Shown: positions 55,570-64,000 of the stretch, piece by piece
Numbering within the stretch: the stretch's first letter is position 1
How the letters are laid out: each line of letters starts with the position of its first letter
Assembly (NCBI GenBank): GCA_021432635.1
Contig: MU270081.1
Coordinates: 202,942 to 266,941 of the forward strand
DNA length: 64,000 nt
Source: Thozetella sp. PMI_491
Lineage: Eukaryota > Ascomycota > Sordariomycetes > Chaetosphaeriales > Chaetosphaeriaceae
Direction: 5' to 3'
Program-made: the position numbers and the translations under genes
Notes under the pieces: generated by a model
Seen by the model: only the letters and a program-made list of their open reading frames with translations
Databases searched by the model: none
Told to the model about the DNA's origin: nothing

Positions 55570-57658
55570 CGTGGTAGAATGGTCGGTCGAGGGGGCCCAG
55601 CGTGGGAATCGAAGAAGGTCGATAGCGACGCGAGATACAGACGGGCGTAGCTAAGCGCGGGGGCGGGCGGGTGCTGCCACTTAAAGCCCAAACCCGGGCT
55701 GCCGGATCCGTGTGGCCTCGGTGGCCGCTCATGGTTCTTGCGAGGAAACTGGGGCATCTAGATTGGCAGCCTCGGACGTGAATCGTTCACGGCCCATGAC
55801 CACGTGCGGTGTCTGTCCTGTAGCCAGGCATTCGCCGTGGCAGCTCATGCCGAGAGACCGGCCCTTCCGGGTTGGCCCTCGCATAGTTCTCACGCAAGGT
55901 GAGCAATAACCTAGCAGCCCTAAGGTTTAGCGGGCCCTGGATGCGGTCCAGAGGTCAAAGAAAAGGAGTGGCTCCTAGGAAACAAAAACCGTTGCGTCTG
56001 TGTCCGCACCAAGGGGAAAGGTGAATGCGCCGAGCTCGTGGGCGAAATGCCGGCCCTCCCCTGTCAGGTCATGCACTGGTACATTAACGGCGCCCGTGCT
56101 CGCAAACCTAGCCGACTGGGTACGCAAGCCGTGGTCTCTGCCTCAGTTCGACCCAGCGAAGATGTCGGCTGGTTCTACTTCGTATGAGGAGGTACCAGCG
56201 GGAAGGTCCGGATCCCTGTAGCACAGGGGAGTAGAGGGGCGCTAAAGTGGCACCTCTGCACCCAATTTACCGAGACAGAGCCCGAGGACATAAAATTGGC
56301 GTCGTCGCCATACCGCATTCGGTTGGGCTTGCGACGAAACCTCACTGCACTCGGGGTTTTGGTATTGGGCACATTCCACCCCATTGAAAGTAATATGGAT
56401 TGAAGACAAACTTCCCAAAACCCTAGGCGCTCGGATCAGGACCCGGTTGGTTATGATTTCAAACCTCATAGGTGGCCCTCTTGCGATCTTAGCCTACTGG
56501 GGCATACATATATGCATGCATGTCTCGCCCTCAATAACGGTCTACCCGTCTTATTTCTGTACGTGTATCATGGCCAGAGGGCTGTCGGGGTCAGAGCGGT
56601 GTCAAGTAATTGACACATCTCTTCTACCATGGTACGGGCTGATTCTGGATACCACCCGCCCCCGTGCTCTGTGGGAAGATCAATGTCTCGTGGGGCCAGA
56701 CTCTACCCTAATTAACGGGTTTGACATCCCTGCTCGGATGCACACCCGTCCACGGGGTGTCAGTGTCAATCAGGTCTATGAAATTAAAGAGCATGATTAT
56801 CTGTTCGGCCGAAGCAACTGCCCTCAGCCAAGGGTCTCCCTATCCGGTCTATCGAAATCGGCACGATAATCCCCCCTTGCTAATAGCAGCCACGCCCTCG
56901 TCTGAAAAGCATGCCACCAGCTGCCCTGGAACTATCGGTGGCACTCGTGTTCCCCAAATGGGAAATGGGCACTCAGTAGAACGTGGGCATATACCCTAGA
57001 CTCGGGCCGTCCCTAGCGCGTAGACAAATGGCTTTCCGGGCTCAGCCTCTCCATCAGGGCAAGCTGCCAGGACAACACGCTGGCCATGCCGGTTCCCGAC
57101 TGAGCGGATATATCCTACAGCTTTGGCGGGCTCCAATCTCCTCGGCTTTCCATCTTCTTTTCCATTTCTCACGTCAAATAGTCGTCTTATCTTGCACGTA
57201 CACGGTGGCCTGCGACTCATAGGAGGCACGAGTTCCCCAGACTTTGGTCAGGAATGTGCGATAAGGTATTTATGCTAGATATCTATCAGCTACGGAAGAC
57301 GTCTATGTCGAAGGGAATCATATGAAGAGCAGCGAACTAGTTCCAGGGATTTAGTAGCTTATTTATCTAACTAAGTACTGAACCTAGATTCCCAAACACA
57401 CAGTCCACCGAGACGTTTCATCATCACTGAATAAACACCCGCACGCGATTGAGTGACTTTCGAAAATCCTTTGCTAGAGAGAATTCATTGGTCAAGGAAG
57501 AGCATGTCCCCAACCGACATTGAAAGCAGAGCCAAGAGCTGTCTTAGTTCCTACTTCGCGGCCATCCATCCCTCGGTATCGCTTCAATAGAGACGACAGC
57601 ATCTTAGTCCTGCACAGCAGGTTAGCAACCTTTACCCTGGTTTTGAGTGGATGCCCTT
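55570..57658. other. Intergenic stretch of about 2.1 kb, no gene seen
   Basis: The best frame is 56384-56869 plus (161 aa), which shows no motif or splice support. Composition becomes AT-rich toward 57250-57500. I looked for HxxHC relics of further UstY genes and saw none. Confidence 0.4.
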
Positions 57659-58437
57659 CTACTGTACCTTCCGCCAGTATTTCGGGGCACCGAACGCAGC
57701 ATCAACGCCCACCTCGTCCGCGCTGTCACCCCCACGGCGCCAATACTTCGGAGCACCGAACGCAGCATCGACATTCTCATCGGTGCTAGCTCCCTCGCGA
57801 CGCCAGTACTTAGGAGCACCAAATGCAGCATCGACACTCTCGTCCGTGCTGGCTCCTTCACGGCGCCAGTATTTCGGGGCACCAAACGCAGCATCTACGC
57901 TCACCTCGTCCGCGCTGTCACCCCCACGGCGCCAATACTTCGGAGCACCGAACGCAGCATCGACACTCTCATCGGTGCTAGCTCCCTCGCGACGCCAGTA
58001 CTTCGGAGCACCAAACGCAGCGTCAACGCTTGCCTCGTCCGTGCTGGCTCCCTCACGGCGCCAGTACTTAGGACTACCGAAAGCGGCATCTACCTGTTCC
58101 TCGCCAGCAGGTTCCACATCCTAATGCAAGGGTGTTAGTACTACATAGTGCAAGGGGAAACGTGCCACATAGAGGCACAGGAAACGCCCGGGAAACAGAC
58201 TCGAGTCACATAGCTGACTTGTCCGTGCTGGAAAGTCACTTTCCCATTCTGTCTGTAATAATAGGCCTCCCGAGCCACGGAACCGTCGTCCTTCCACAGG
58301 CTCCATGTGAGACACCATCTCGATCCCTCGAATCACAAGAGGAAAGCTACACGTACCCGTGGAGCAGCCGTCGGTGCGGCAATGGCACTGACAGCCGCAA
58401 GAGCGACAAGGAGCACGGAGCGGAGAGTGAGAGACAT
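57659..58437 (-). CDS. Repeat-type RiPP precursor (UstA-like, dikaritin class)
   Basis: Minus-strand exons 58437-58357, 58290-58210 and 58120-57659 give 207 aa. Exon 1 is a signal peptide (starts MSLTLRSVLLVALAAVSAI, cleavage near AAPTAAP). Exon 2 is a 27-residue leader including AYYYRQNGKVTF. Exon 3 holds seven near-identical units of 15-22 residues. Each carries VDAAFG(A/S)PKYW followed by RR (RK in the last), that is, an aromatic segment next to a Kex2-type site. Intron 1 is 66 nt (GTACGT; AAG acceptor) and intron 2 is 89 nt (GTGACT; TACTAAC; TAG). Donor and acceptor of the small exon 2 are inferred from phase. Dikaritin precursors share this plan: secretory signal, leader, multicopy cores cut by Kex proteases and cyclised by UstY proteins. 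The predicted core is FGAPKYW (six copies) and FGSPKYW (one). Confidence 0.85.
57662..58093 (-). repeat. Seven tandem core-peptide repeats (63-66 bp)
   Basis: The unit lengths are 66, 63, 66, 63, 63, 66 and a final 45 bp. Linkers after RR are of two types: EGASTDE-type (A) and GGDSADE-type (B). The order is A, A, B, A, A, B, end. Units 1-3 and 4-6 thus form a duplicated three-unit block of about 195 bp. Confidence 0.9.
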
Positions 58438-60262
58438 ATTGTTCCAAGGGGTTCCAGCGATACAAACGGCTGGGATCGAAAGTGATGGTTGGTTAGAGCT
58501 CGGTGAACGGGAGGGCCAAGCCTGAGCAATGTGTAGAGGCGAGAGTTATGAATATGTAGCTGGAGTGGAAGCCTCGAGGTTAAAGCCGATCGATACGGGG
58601 CGTACCACAAAGGTACACTTCTAGCTCGGTACGAAGTGTATCTTCAGCACACGACCGAAACTTGCTGGGCATACTCTAGGGGTGGCTATCTGGATACTAG
58701 TAAGTCGTTACATCAGCCTCTCTAGCGTCGCGGGTACTCTTCCTAGGAAGGTTTCGGCCTTCCGTGCCGCGGGAGTTCCCAAGTTCCTGAGTCCTCGGTG
58801 CGCAACTCGTAACCTAGTTCCCGACGACCATGTAGAACAAGCTGATGTGGAGATCATGGCGGCGGGTAACGTGTGAATCCTGGAGATACGGTACCCCTGC
58901 TTCGACTTGATGTTGCGGCTTAGCTGTACCCCGAACTCGAAAGCATGACAAGCAACAAGATGATTGGTGATGCGAGACACAACTAGCCCGGCTACGGCAG
59001 GTGGAAACAAAGCTTGTCGCGGCGATTTCCCCGTCTCAGCTAGTCGGCTGCTTTGTGCATGATGATCACTGGTCGAGGGATTCTCTGCTTGTATACCTAT
59101 ACCCGCTATAAAGTCGAAGGATTGGTGCACGGGCTACTCGCTACTGCCACCAGCACGGGTCTACGTCGTGTTCCGGTAGGGCTTAGGAACGAAGGAGGGG
59201 GTTGCAATGAGGCCCTTGCAGCATGCGCGCTTTTGCAGGACACTTGTAGAAGCACGACGGCAGGGGCGGCCGGAAGGCGCACACACCTGCTGCTGGCATG
59301 TATCAAAACACGGTAACCCAAACGACTCACCATGTGTGGTCAAATACATGATGCGGCTACACTGTTGGTACGCTATGCTTTTGGAGCAATGCAGAAGTGT
59401 CAAGAACCGGGAATAGGCCACGCGCCCGCTAGGGAGGTAGGTACCTTATCTATCTTACCTACCTGGGTATTTTCCTATGCCTTCGGAAGTGGGGAGCTTA
59501 TGCAAATCTTGCACACGGCAGCTCGGTTTCCTGGAGAATTTGCGAAAAATAAACTCTTGGTTTTAATTACGCATCCGAGCTCCTGTGAGACCCTCGGGTT
59601 CTGCTCACTTTTTTTTCTTGGTCCCAGGGGGTTTATCACGTTGAACGCATTCCCTTTTAGGAAGGCTACTATGGACAGTGGCGACGAGTAGTTTGGTTTT
59701 GAAAGCCTCGGTTAAACTAGCGCTTCTCTGGGACGAAGCTTGTAACCGAACCTGAGTTATACCCGCTGCCACTACCTTAAACTAATACACAGTAGGCAGG
59801 CCTCGGGCCGCCGAACCCGAATATGGGTCCAGTCCGACTCGGCCTGCGAGGCGGTCTACCACCGCCCCAACGGACTCCGCATTGCCTAATCCCTCAAGCG
59901 GTTTTCTTGTGCCGAAGAGTATCTGTATTACACAGTATCCGAGTATCCGCGTAAACATGACTCACGCTAGGGCTTCGGCCCGTGCTTAAACGGGGTGCAG
60001 GACCAGGATCGGGCGTGAGGAACCTATGAAGCTGACCTGGTCCGTTCCTGTACTGTGCTAGCTGGCGAGCAAGCGAGAGATAGGGCAACCAGTCAATGGC
60101 GGGTCCTTGCGCCGTATAGGATCGACTCAAGCGAGAGCCAATGAAGAGCCAGATGCGGGCTATGCAATCTTCCAAACAACGTCTATGCTGTCTGCTTTCT
60201 ACTGATATTTGGCCGGACCAAAGCGATATCCTCAAGCTAAGCCATGTCGATGTGCCCGATCG
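58438..60262. other. Intergenic stretch of about 1.8 kb inside the RiPP locus
   Basis: It contains the promoter of the precursor gene on its left. Two opposing frames over 58682-59130 (64 aa plus, 140 aa minus) show no motif, and the rest is unremarkable. I found no further UstY gene, oxidase or peptidase here. Confidence 0.4.
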
Positions 60263-61314
60263 TTAGGGGTTTGACGACGTCAGACGAGATGGCACCCATC
60301 GGACCTTGTTCTCAAAGTCGTCTGTATCGTAGTGGTGCTCCTTGGCCCACTGGTGGATGCGGTCAAAGTTCCTGCACTTTTGCGGCGTCTCCATGTTCAC
60401 CATCCAACGAGGGACTTCCTTTTCCTCGTTCCAATAGTAGTACAGGGTGCCGGTGTTGCTGTGGCACATGACATTCTGCCGCAGCCTATCGATGCAGTGG
60501 ACTGTGAGAGAGGTAAGCATCATTCTTTAAGGAAGGAGGGAAGGTAAGCCGCGCATACGATAGTGCGTGGTTAGGAAATCATCCCTCTCTCCGTTTCGGA
60601 ATACGGCTTCTTCAGGATATCTGTCGGGCCAAAGCCCTTTCCGGAGTAAGTTCTTGGCCAGAGGTGTCAGCCGCTAAGTCTTGTTCGGGTCTCTGGTGTG
60701 TCACAACTCACCAGACAATGTAGGACGTGGAAAACCTCCAAGGTCACCAGACCATCTCCCTCTGTTCCCGGAATGACGACAGTTGCGTTTGGAAGTCGCC
60801 TCGCGGATTCGGCGTCGATCCGTTGGTTATCTCCATCTAGCATTTGTGTTAGTTGAGCAAGCCAGAAGTAGTAATCAAATAGATAAGCAGTCGCGGCCCT
60901 TACAAGTGTACAGGTCTTCCCAGATCCTATCGACGTAGTCGCTCGGCGGCATCTGATATGGAGAAAAATTTCGGATGTTATCAAAGAAGGTAACATCTTC
61001 ATACTCTATCGCCTGGTTGGCGGGGGCTACGGATACAATTGTGAGCAGGTTGCATAATCGAGGGGGATGGTAAACGAACAATACACCTCGGCGAAGGGAT
61101 CCTGTACCCGGACACGCGTGAGAGACCAAGCGAGCAACAGGCCAAGACAGAGGATAACAAGGTATAATACAGCGACATGGAGCTTCTGCCAGCGCAGCCT
61201 CTGGTTCAAAGTGTGATCTCGCGCTCGCTGAGAAATGAGATCCTCAAGCTCTTCATCTTGAAGCAGGCCTTGCTGGTCGTCCGATTCTCTGCCTTTTTCG
61301 CCCATTGCGAACAT
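60263..61314 (-). CDS. UstY-family (DUF3328) oxidative cyclisation protein 1
   Basis: Minus-strand exons 61314-61087, 61012-60904, 60836-60712, 60652-60559 and 60501-60263 give 264 aa, the usual size. An N-terminal cytosolic tail (MFAMGEKGRESDDQQG) is followed by one transmembrane segment (VLYLVILCLGLLLAW, about residues 48-62). Then come AIEYEDVTFF, the first HxxHC motif in TLEVFHVLHCL joined to NLLRKGLWPDRYPEEA, and the second in THYLHCIDRLRQNVMCH, followed by YYYWNEE. UstYa and UstYb in ustiloxin biosynthesis use this fold to cross-link aromatic side chains. Intron 1 could instead use a more upstream donor and begin exon 2 with APANQAIEYE. Intron 3 uses an AAG acceptor. The gene is divergent from the next UstY gene. 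Confidence 0.88.
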
Positions 61315-61906
61315 GACGAGGAATGCCGGTGTTGTCGATGTTACTTGCGCCAGTCGAGCAAGCTAATGTCTGTTAAAGCAACCGTTGATTCCGAGGACTG
61401 AGGCGATGAGCTCACGGGGACAACCATGACCCTTGGCGCGGGCAATCGGGTCCGGTGAGAGGCCGCGGGAGTGGCACGATAGTTCGGGATAGTGCTTGTT
61501 TTGCTGCCTCTAAGCGTCGTGTGGTTCACCCACCTTCCTCTTCTATTCCGAAGGATGAGTAAAATGCAACAAGGCTCTATTTCGGTCCAGGCCTGTGGTT
61601 TCGCTTAGTACCTTATGCCGCCTATGCAACAACGGGCTTGCATGTTGTGGGGCACCACTAAACCTACACCTGCTCATTCTCACTAATATCGACTCCAGCA
61701 CCGTGCCGTGTAACTTTCCAGGCCCACAACCCCCACTACCTCGGTCTTGAAGCCATGCGGCCTTCTTCCGAAGGCATACAGGACATGATCGGAGGAAACT
61801 GGGAAAGTGCGTCCAACACCGAGCCTCACTCTAACATCCGACCTACCTCTCCCGAAGGAAGTCTGCGTTCCGGCTCAGGTCTTTCTTCCTATACGAGAGA
61901 GGGAAC
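61315..61906. promoter_or_regulatory. Shared divergent promoter region of the two UstY genes
   Basis: The two UstY genes start 592 bp apart in opposite directions, so their promoters share this interval. It contains CGG-type words (for example TTTCGGTCCAGG at about 61588 and CTCGGTCTTG) that could be Zn2Cys6 sites. CTCGGT also occurs twice upstream of the precursor gene. A common regulator is suggested, not shown. Confidence 0.4.
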
Positions 61907-62850
61907 ATGTACGCGATGCTTCCAACAAAAGCCTCGGGCTATTCTCCTGTACAGCAGGATGAAGAGAATGCCGAGGGACACAAACCCTTGAGCGGAAAAC
62001 TTAGATCCTCTCGGACCAGCTTGCCACTGGCCTACTTGTCTGCAGGGTTACTCATATTCGTGCTCGGAATGGCGGCCCAGTACGCTCTCATGAAGAGCTT
62101 TTCTACACAAAATAGCGTGTGCTGGGGAGATCAACCTCACGAGCTCTTCTGGCATCCAGAGTTTCGCCCAAAAACAGACTGGATCAAGTTCCAAGGGCGC
62201 CTCTATGCGCCGAGCCAGTACCGCGGCACTCCAGAGAAGAGCATCGACGATGCCTGGGCCAGATACACGCAAAGCCCCTGGTTCGACGGTGGATCTGTCG
62301 TTCTTGGGGTAGCAGAGGACGACATTCGCCGGTCACGCAAGGCCGGCGACGATGAGTGGTTCAACTCGACGGTGCGCCTGGATGAACGGAACGGCGGAGG
62401 GCACATGGCCACTCTGGAAGTTTTTCACCAGATGCACTGTCTCGTACGTCTCGTTTTCCTCTCTCGTCACAAGCTTCCGAAACTAAGCAAACGATAGGAT
62501 GAAATTAGGAGATACACCTACCCAGAGTACTACCAGCGTGAAACAGGTCATCACCTAAGGGAGCACGTCGGTAGGCTATATCCCAGCGACGTATCCGGGA
62601 TGGCGAGCTAACTCGAGTTTCAGATCACTGCATTGATATGATTCGACAAGTGCTCATGTGCCATGCGGACACTGGCCTGGTCGTCTTCCACTGGACAGAG
62701 GAAAGAGATGCCGCAACTCCCGACTTCAGCACATGGCACCAATGCAGAAACCCCGAGGAAATCCTCCAGTGGGCCAGAGAGCACGAAGCACCTATCACCC
62801 ACCCGATCATCAAGCCTCACAATGCAATCATGATGCCGGGACTTAATTAG
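61907..62850 (+). CDS. UstY-family (DUF3328) oxidative cyclisation protein 2
   Basis: Three exons, 61907-62443, 62498-62570 and 62624-62850, give 278 aa. Introns have GTACGT/TAG and GTAGGC/CAG (CTAAC branch) in matching phase. A cytosolic tail (about 40 aa) precedes one transmembrane segment (LAYLSAGLLIFVLGMAAQYAL). The lumenal domain has WPF-like DDAWARYTQSPWF, then HMATLEVFHQMHCL (first HxxHC). Across the small exon 2 comes TYPEYYQ, and then EHVDHCIDMIRQVLMCHADT (second HxxHC), followed by VVFHWTEE. Both motifs are intact, so the enzyme looks functional. Its pairing with UstY-1 mirrors UstYa/UstYb, and both probably act on the precursor 57659-58437. An in-frame alternative start lies at 61916. 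Confidence 0.9.
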
Positions 62851-63005
62851 CGAGACGCTAGAGTGGGAGAGATTCCGGGGGGATGCATGATGCATTGTGG
62901 ATTCATTGATACCCTATGGCTCGTCATGGCAGTAGCCACAACCATATACCCAAAACGGGAGCTTGATCGCAGCGGAGGTCAAAATTCCAACTACCAACCC
63001 TAACT
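62851..63005. other. Short convergent intergenic region
   Basis: This lies between UstY-2 (+) and the membrane protein gene (-). I see nothing in it. Confidence 0.5.
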
Positions 63006-63347
63006 TCACGCATTGTCTTCGTTGAATGTTTCGTTTAACGGGCGGGATTCTTTTCGACCATCTAGTCGGTTGTCGGCTCCGTCGCAGGCCAGGATTGAGA
63101 CGAGAACGAACGTACCCGCGACGACAATCGCAATTACGGCGGCGCTGATCAGAACGGCTTTTCGCCAGTGCGGAGACATGCTTTCTTTATCCTTCAGACC
63201 GGATCCGCCCCAACTAGACTCTAGGAGTGAGCTGGATTCCGAGGCGTTGTGGGATTGTGTCTCAGACATATACCTGAGTTCGTGCACCTCTTCTGCGCTC
63301 AGCCTGGTATGCCGGCCCACTGGCACGGCGGATAGGTAGCCCGACAT
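63006..63347 (-). CDS. Small single-pass membrane protein, possible truncated UstY-like N-terminus
   Basis: A protein of 113 aa. A Ser/Glu-rich cytosolic part (about 65 aa, with LSAEEVHELRYMSETQSHNA) leads to one transmembrane segment, AVLISAAVIAIVVAGTFVLVSIL (about residues 65-87). A short tail of about 25 aa follows. The plan of a charged tail plus one hydrophobic helix is the N-terminal plan of UstY proteins, but no DUF3328 domain or HxxHC motif follows before the stop. The minus-strand DNA downstream shows none either. It could be a truncated paralogue, or a separate small membrane protein. Confidence 0.55.
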   Translation of the reverse strand: MSGYLSAVPVGRHTRLSAEEVHELRYMSETQSHNASESSSLLESSWGGSGLKDKESMSPHWRKAVLISAAVIAIVVAGTFVLVSILACDGADNRLDGRKESRPLNETFNEDNA

Positions 63348-64000
63348 TTTCCCGTCTTGTGTGAATCGATTGATTGAACGTCGTGTGGGCTTTTTAAAAA
63401 AAAAAAAGGAGTGTCTGGATCCTGCCCGTATGGTCGTTTGCGGTTGCGGAATCAGACAGGCATGCTTAACAAGTACCCGTGAAAGCTATCTCCGCCATCT
63501 CGTAAATGCACCAAGACACGTCACTGGCTGTTCCTGTCTATCTGGTCGCATCTACGACAGCTGAAATTTACTTTCACAAGGGCCATCGACCCTTTCTCCG
63601 GCGCAGGCACGCAAGTTTGGTAGAACCCGTTGGAAACAGTTTCCGGCCCCGTCCAAACCGATAGACTTTGCGAGCCAGAGTATACGGCTCAATCTGGGCG
63701 CGATCAGCTGAGGCACTTCCAGAACCAACATATGGAATGAATTTGCTTCCTAATCTTCGCTGTGGTTAGAACGTACAAACAATTTGCAAACCAAATATAT
63801 CCACTCCTCTTGTCATCCCCTCGCCTTGGTTCAGATTTTTCTGTTTCTCTCAAGGCTAGACATTCAATACCTGTTGGCCTACTCGTTAGTGTCTTGATTT
63901 CTCGCCATCTCTACTTGGCTGGGCGGCAGCAGGGCGCTCGCCGGAGGAATGACATCTCGAATAGATAGGACGACAGACCCTCGGTTCAAGAAGTCGCCGC
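63348..64000. other. Right edge, no gene seen
   Basis: It holds the promoter of the 63347 gene and an A-run at about 63397-63408. The frames at 63361-63564 and 63762-63968 have no motif. The RiPP cluster may continue beyond the window. Confidence 0.4.

Noticed and set aside
56384-56869. Plus-strand frame of 161 aa near the RiPP locus
   Set aside because: No DUF3328, oxidase or peptidase motif and no signal peptide; probably chance.
57647-58138. Two overlapping plus-strand frames (163 and 157 aa) across the core repeats
   Set aside because: Repeat units are multiples of three, so once one frame is open all are. The minus frame has splice-linked signal and leader exons and Kex sites; the plus frames have no start context or secretion signal.
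58682-59130. Opposing frames of 64 and 140 aa between precursor and UstY-1
   Set aside because: I looked for a third UstY or oxidase here; neither strand shows HxxHC or any other signature.
1-64000. CRISPR arrays or bacterial-type operons
   Set aside because: Spliceosomal introns and fungal families throughout; no regularly spaced identical repeats with unique spacers. The only tandem arrays are coding.

Overview
The window looks like nuclear DNA of a filamentous ascomycete (Pezizomycotina, probably Sordariomycetes; this is inference). Coding sequence is GC-rich. Genes are interrupted by short introns, mostly 48-160 nt, with GTRAGT-like donors, CTNAC/TACTAAC branch points and AG acceptors. 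The gene families are typically fungal: Clr5, DUF7730, UstY/DUF3328, spherulin-4, a Whi5-like repressor, POT and MFS transporters, and an NRPS-like adenylation enzyme. Exons were joined by hand using splice signals, reading phase and family motifs. Joins I am unsure of are marked.

Layout. 0.3-8.4 kb: a small lipid-anchored protein, a large coiled-coil protein split by a 51-nt intron, and a BTB/POZ protein. 8.7-15.4 kb: a secreted GMC oxidoreductase (-) and a POT peptide transporter (+). 17.1-23.6 kb: a Whi5-like G1/S repressor, a stand-alone NRPS-like adenylation enzyme, and a convergent DUF7730 protein. 26-38.2 kb: a GPI-type cupredoxin, an NAD(P)-binding protein, a spherulin-4/GH135-like secreted protein, an SDR, a DHA1-type MFS transporter and a Clr5 protein. 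41.1-48.3 kb: a tail-to-tail pair of glycoside hydrolases, a nine-exon GH35 beta-galactosidase (+) and a GH106-type alpha-L-rhamnosidase (-), probably acting on pectic side chains. 49.2-55.6 kb: a double-GFA protein, a 1.12-kb TA-flanked inverted-repeat element, a single-pass membrane protein and an alpha/beta hydrolase.

The most notable region is 57.6-63.4 kb. A three-exon gene on the minus strand (57659-58437) encodes a secreted repeat precursor: a signal peptide, a short leader, and seven copies of a unit ending in a seven-residue aromatic segment plus a dibasic (Kex2-type) site. To its right lie two divergently transcribed UstY-type (DUF3328) genes, each restored by splicing and each with two HxxHC motifs, and a small membrane protein. 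This is the genetic signature of a fungal dikaritin-type RiPP pathway (the ustiloxin, phomopsin and asperipin class). The predicted core (FGAPKYW, with one FGSPKYW variant) is not one I recognise. The cluster may continue past the right edge.

Several gene models require AAG 3' splice sites, which seems to be a local or species habit.
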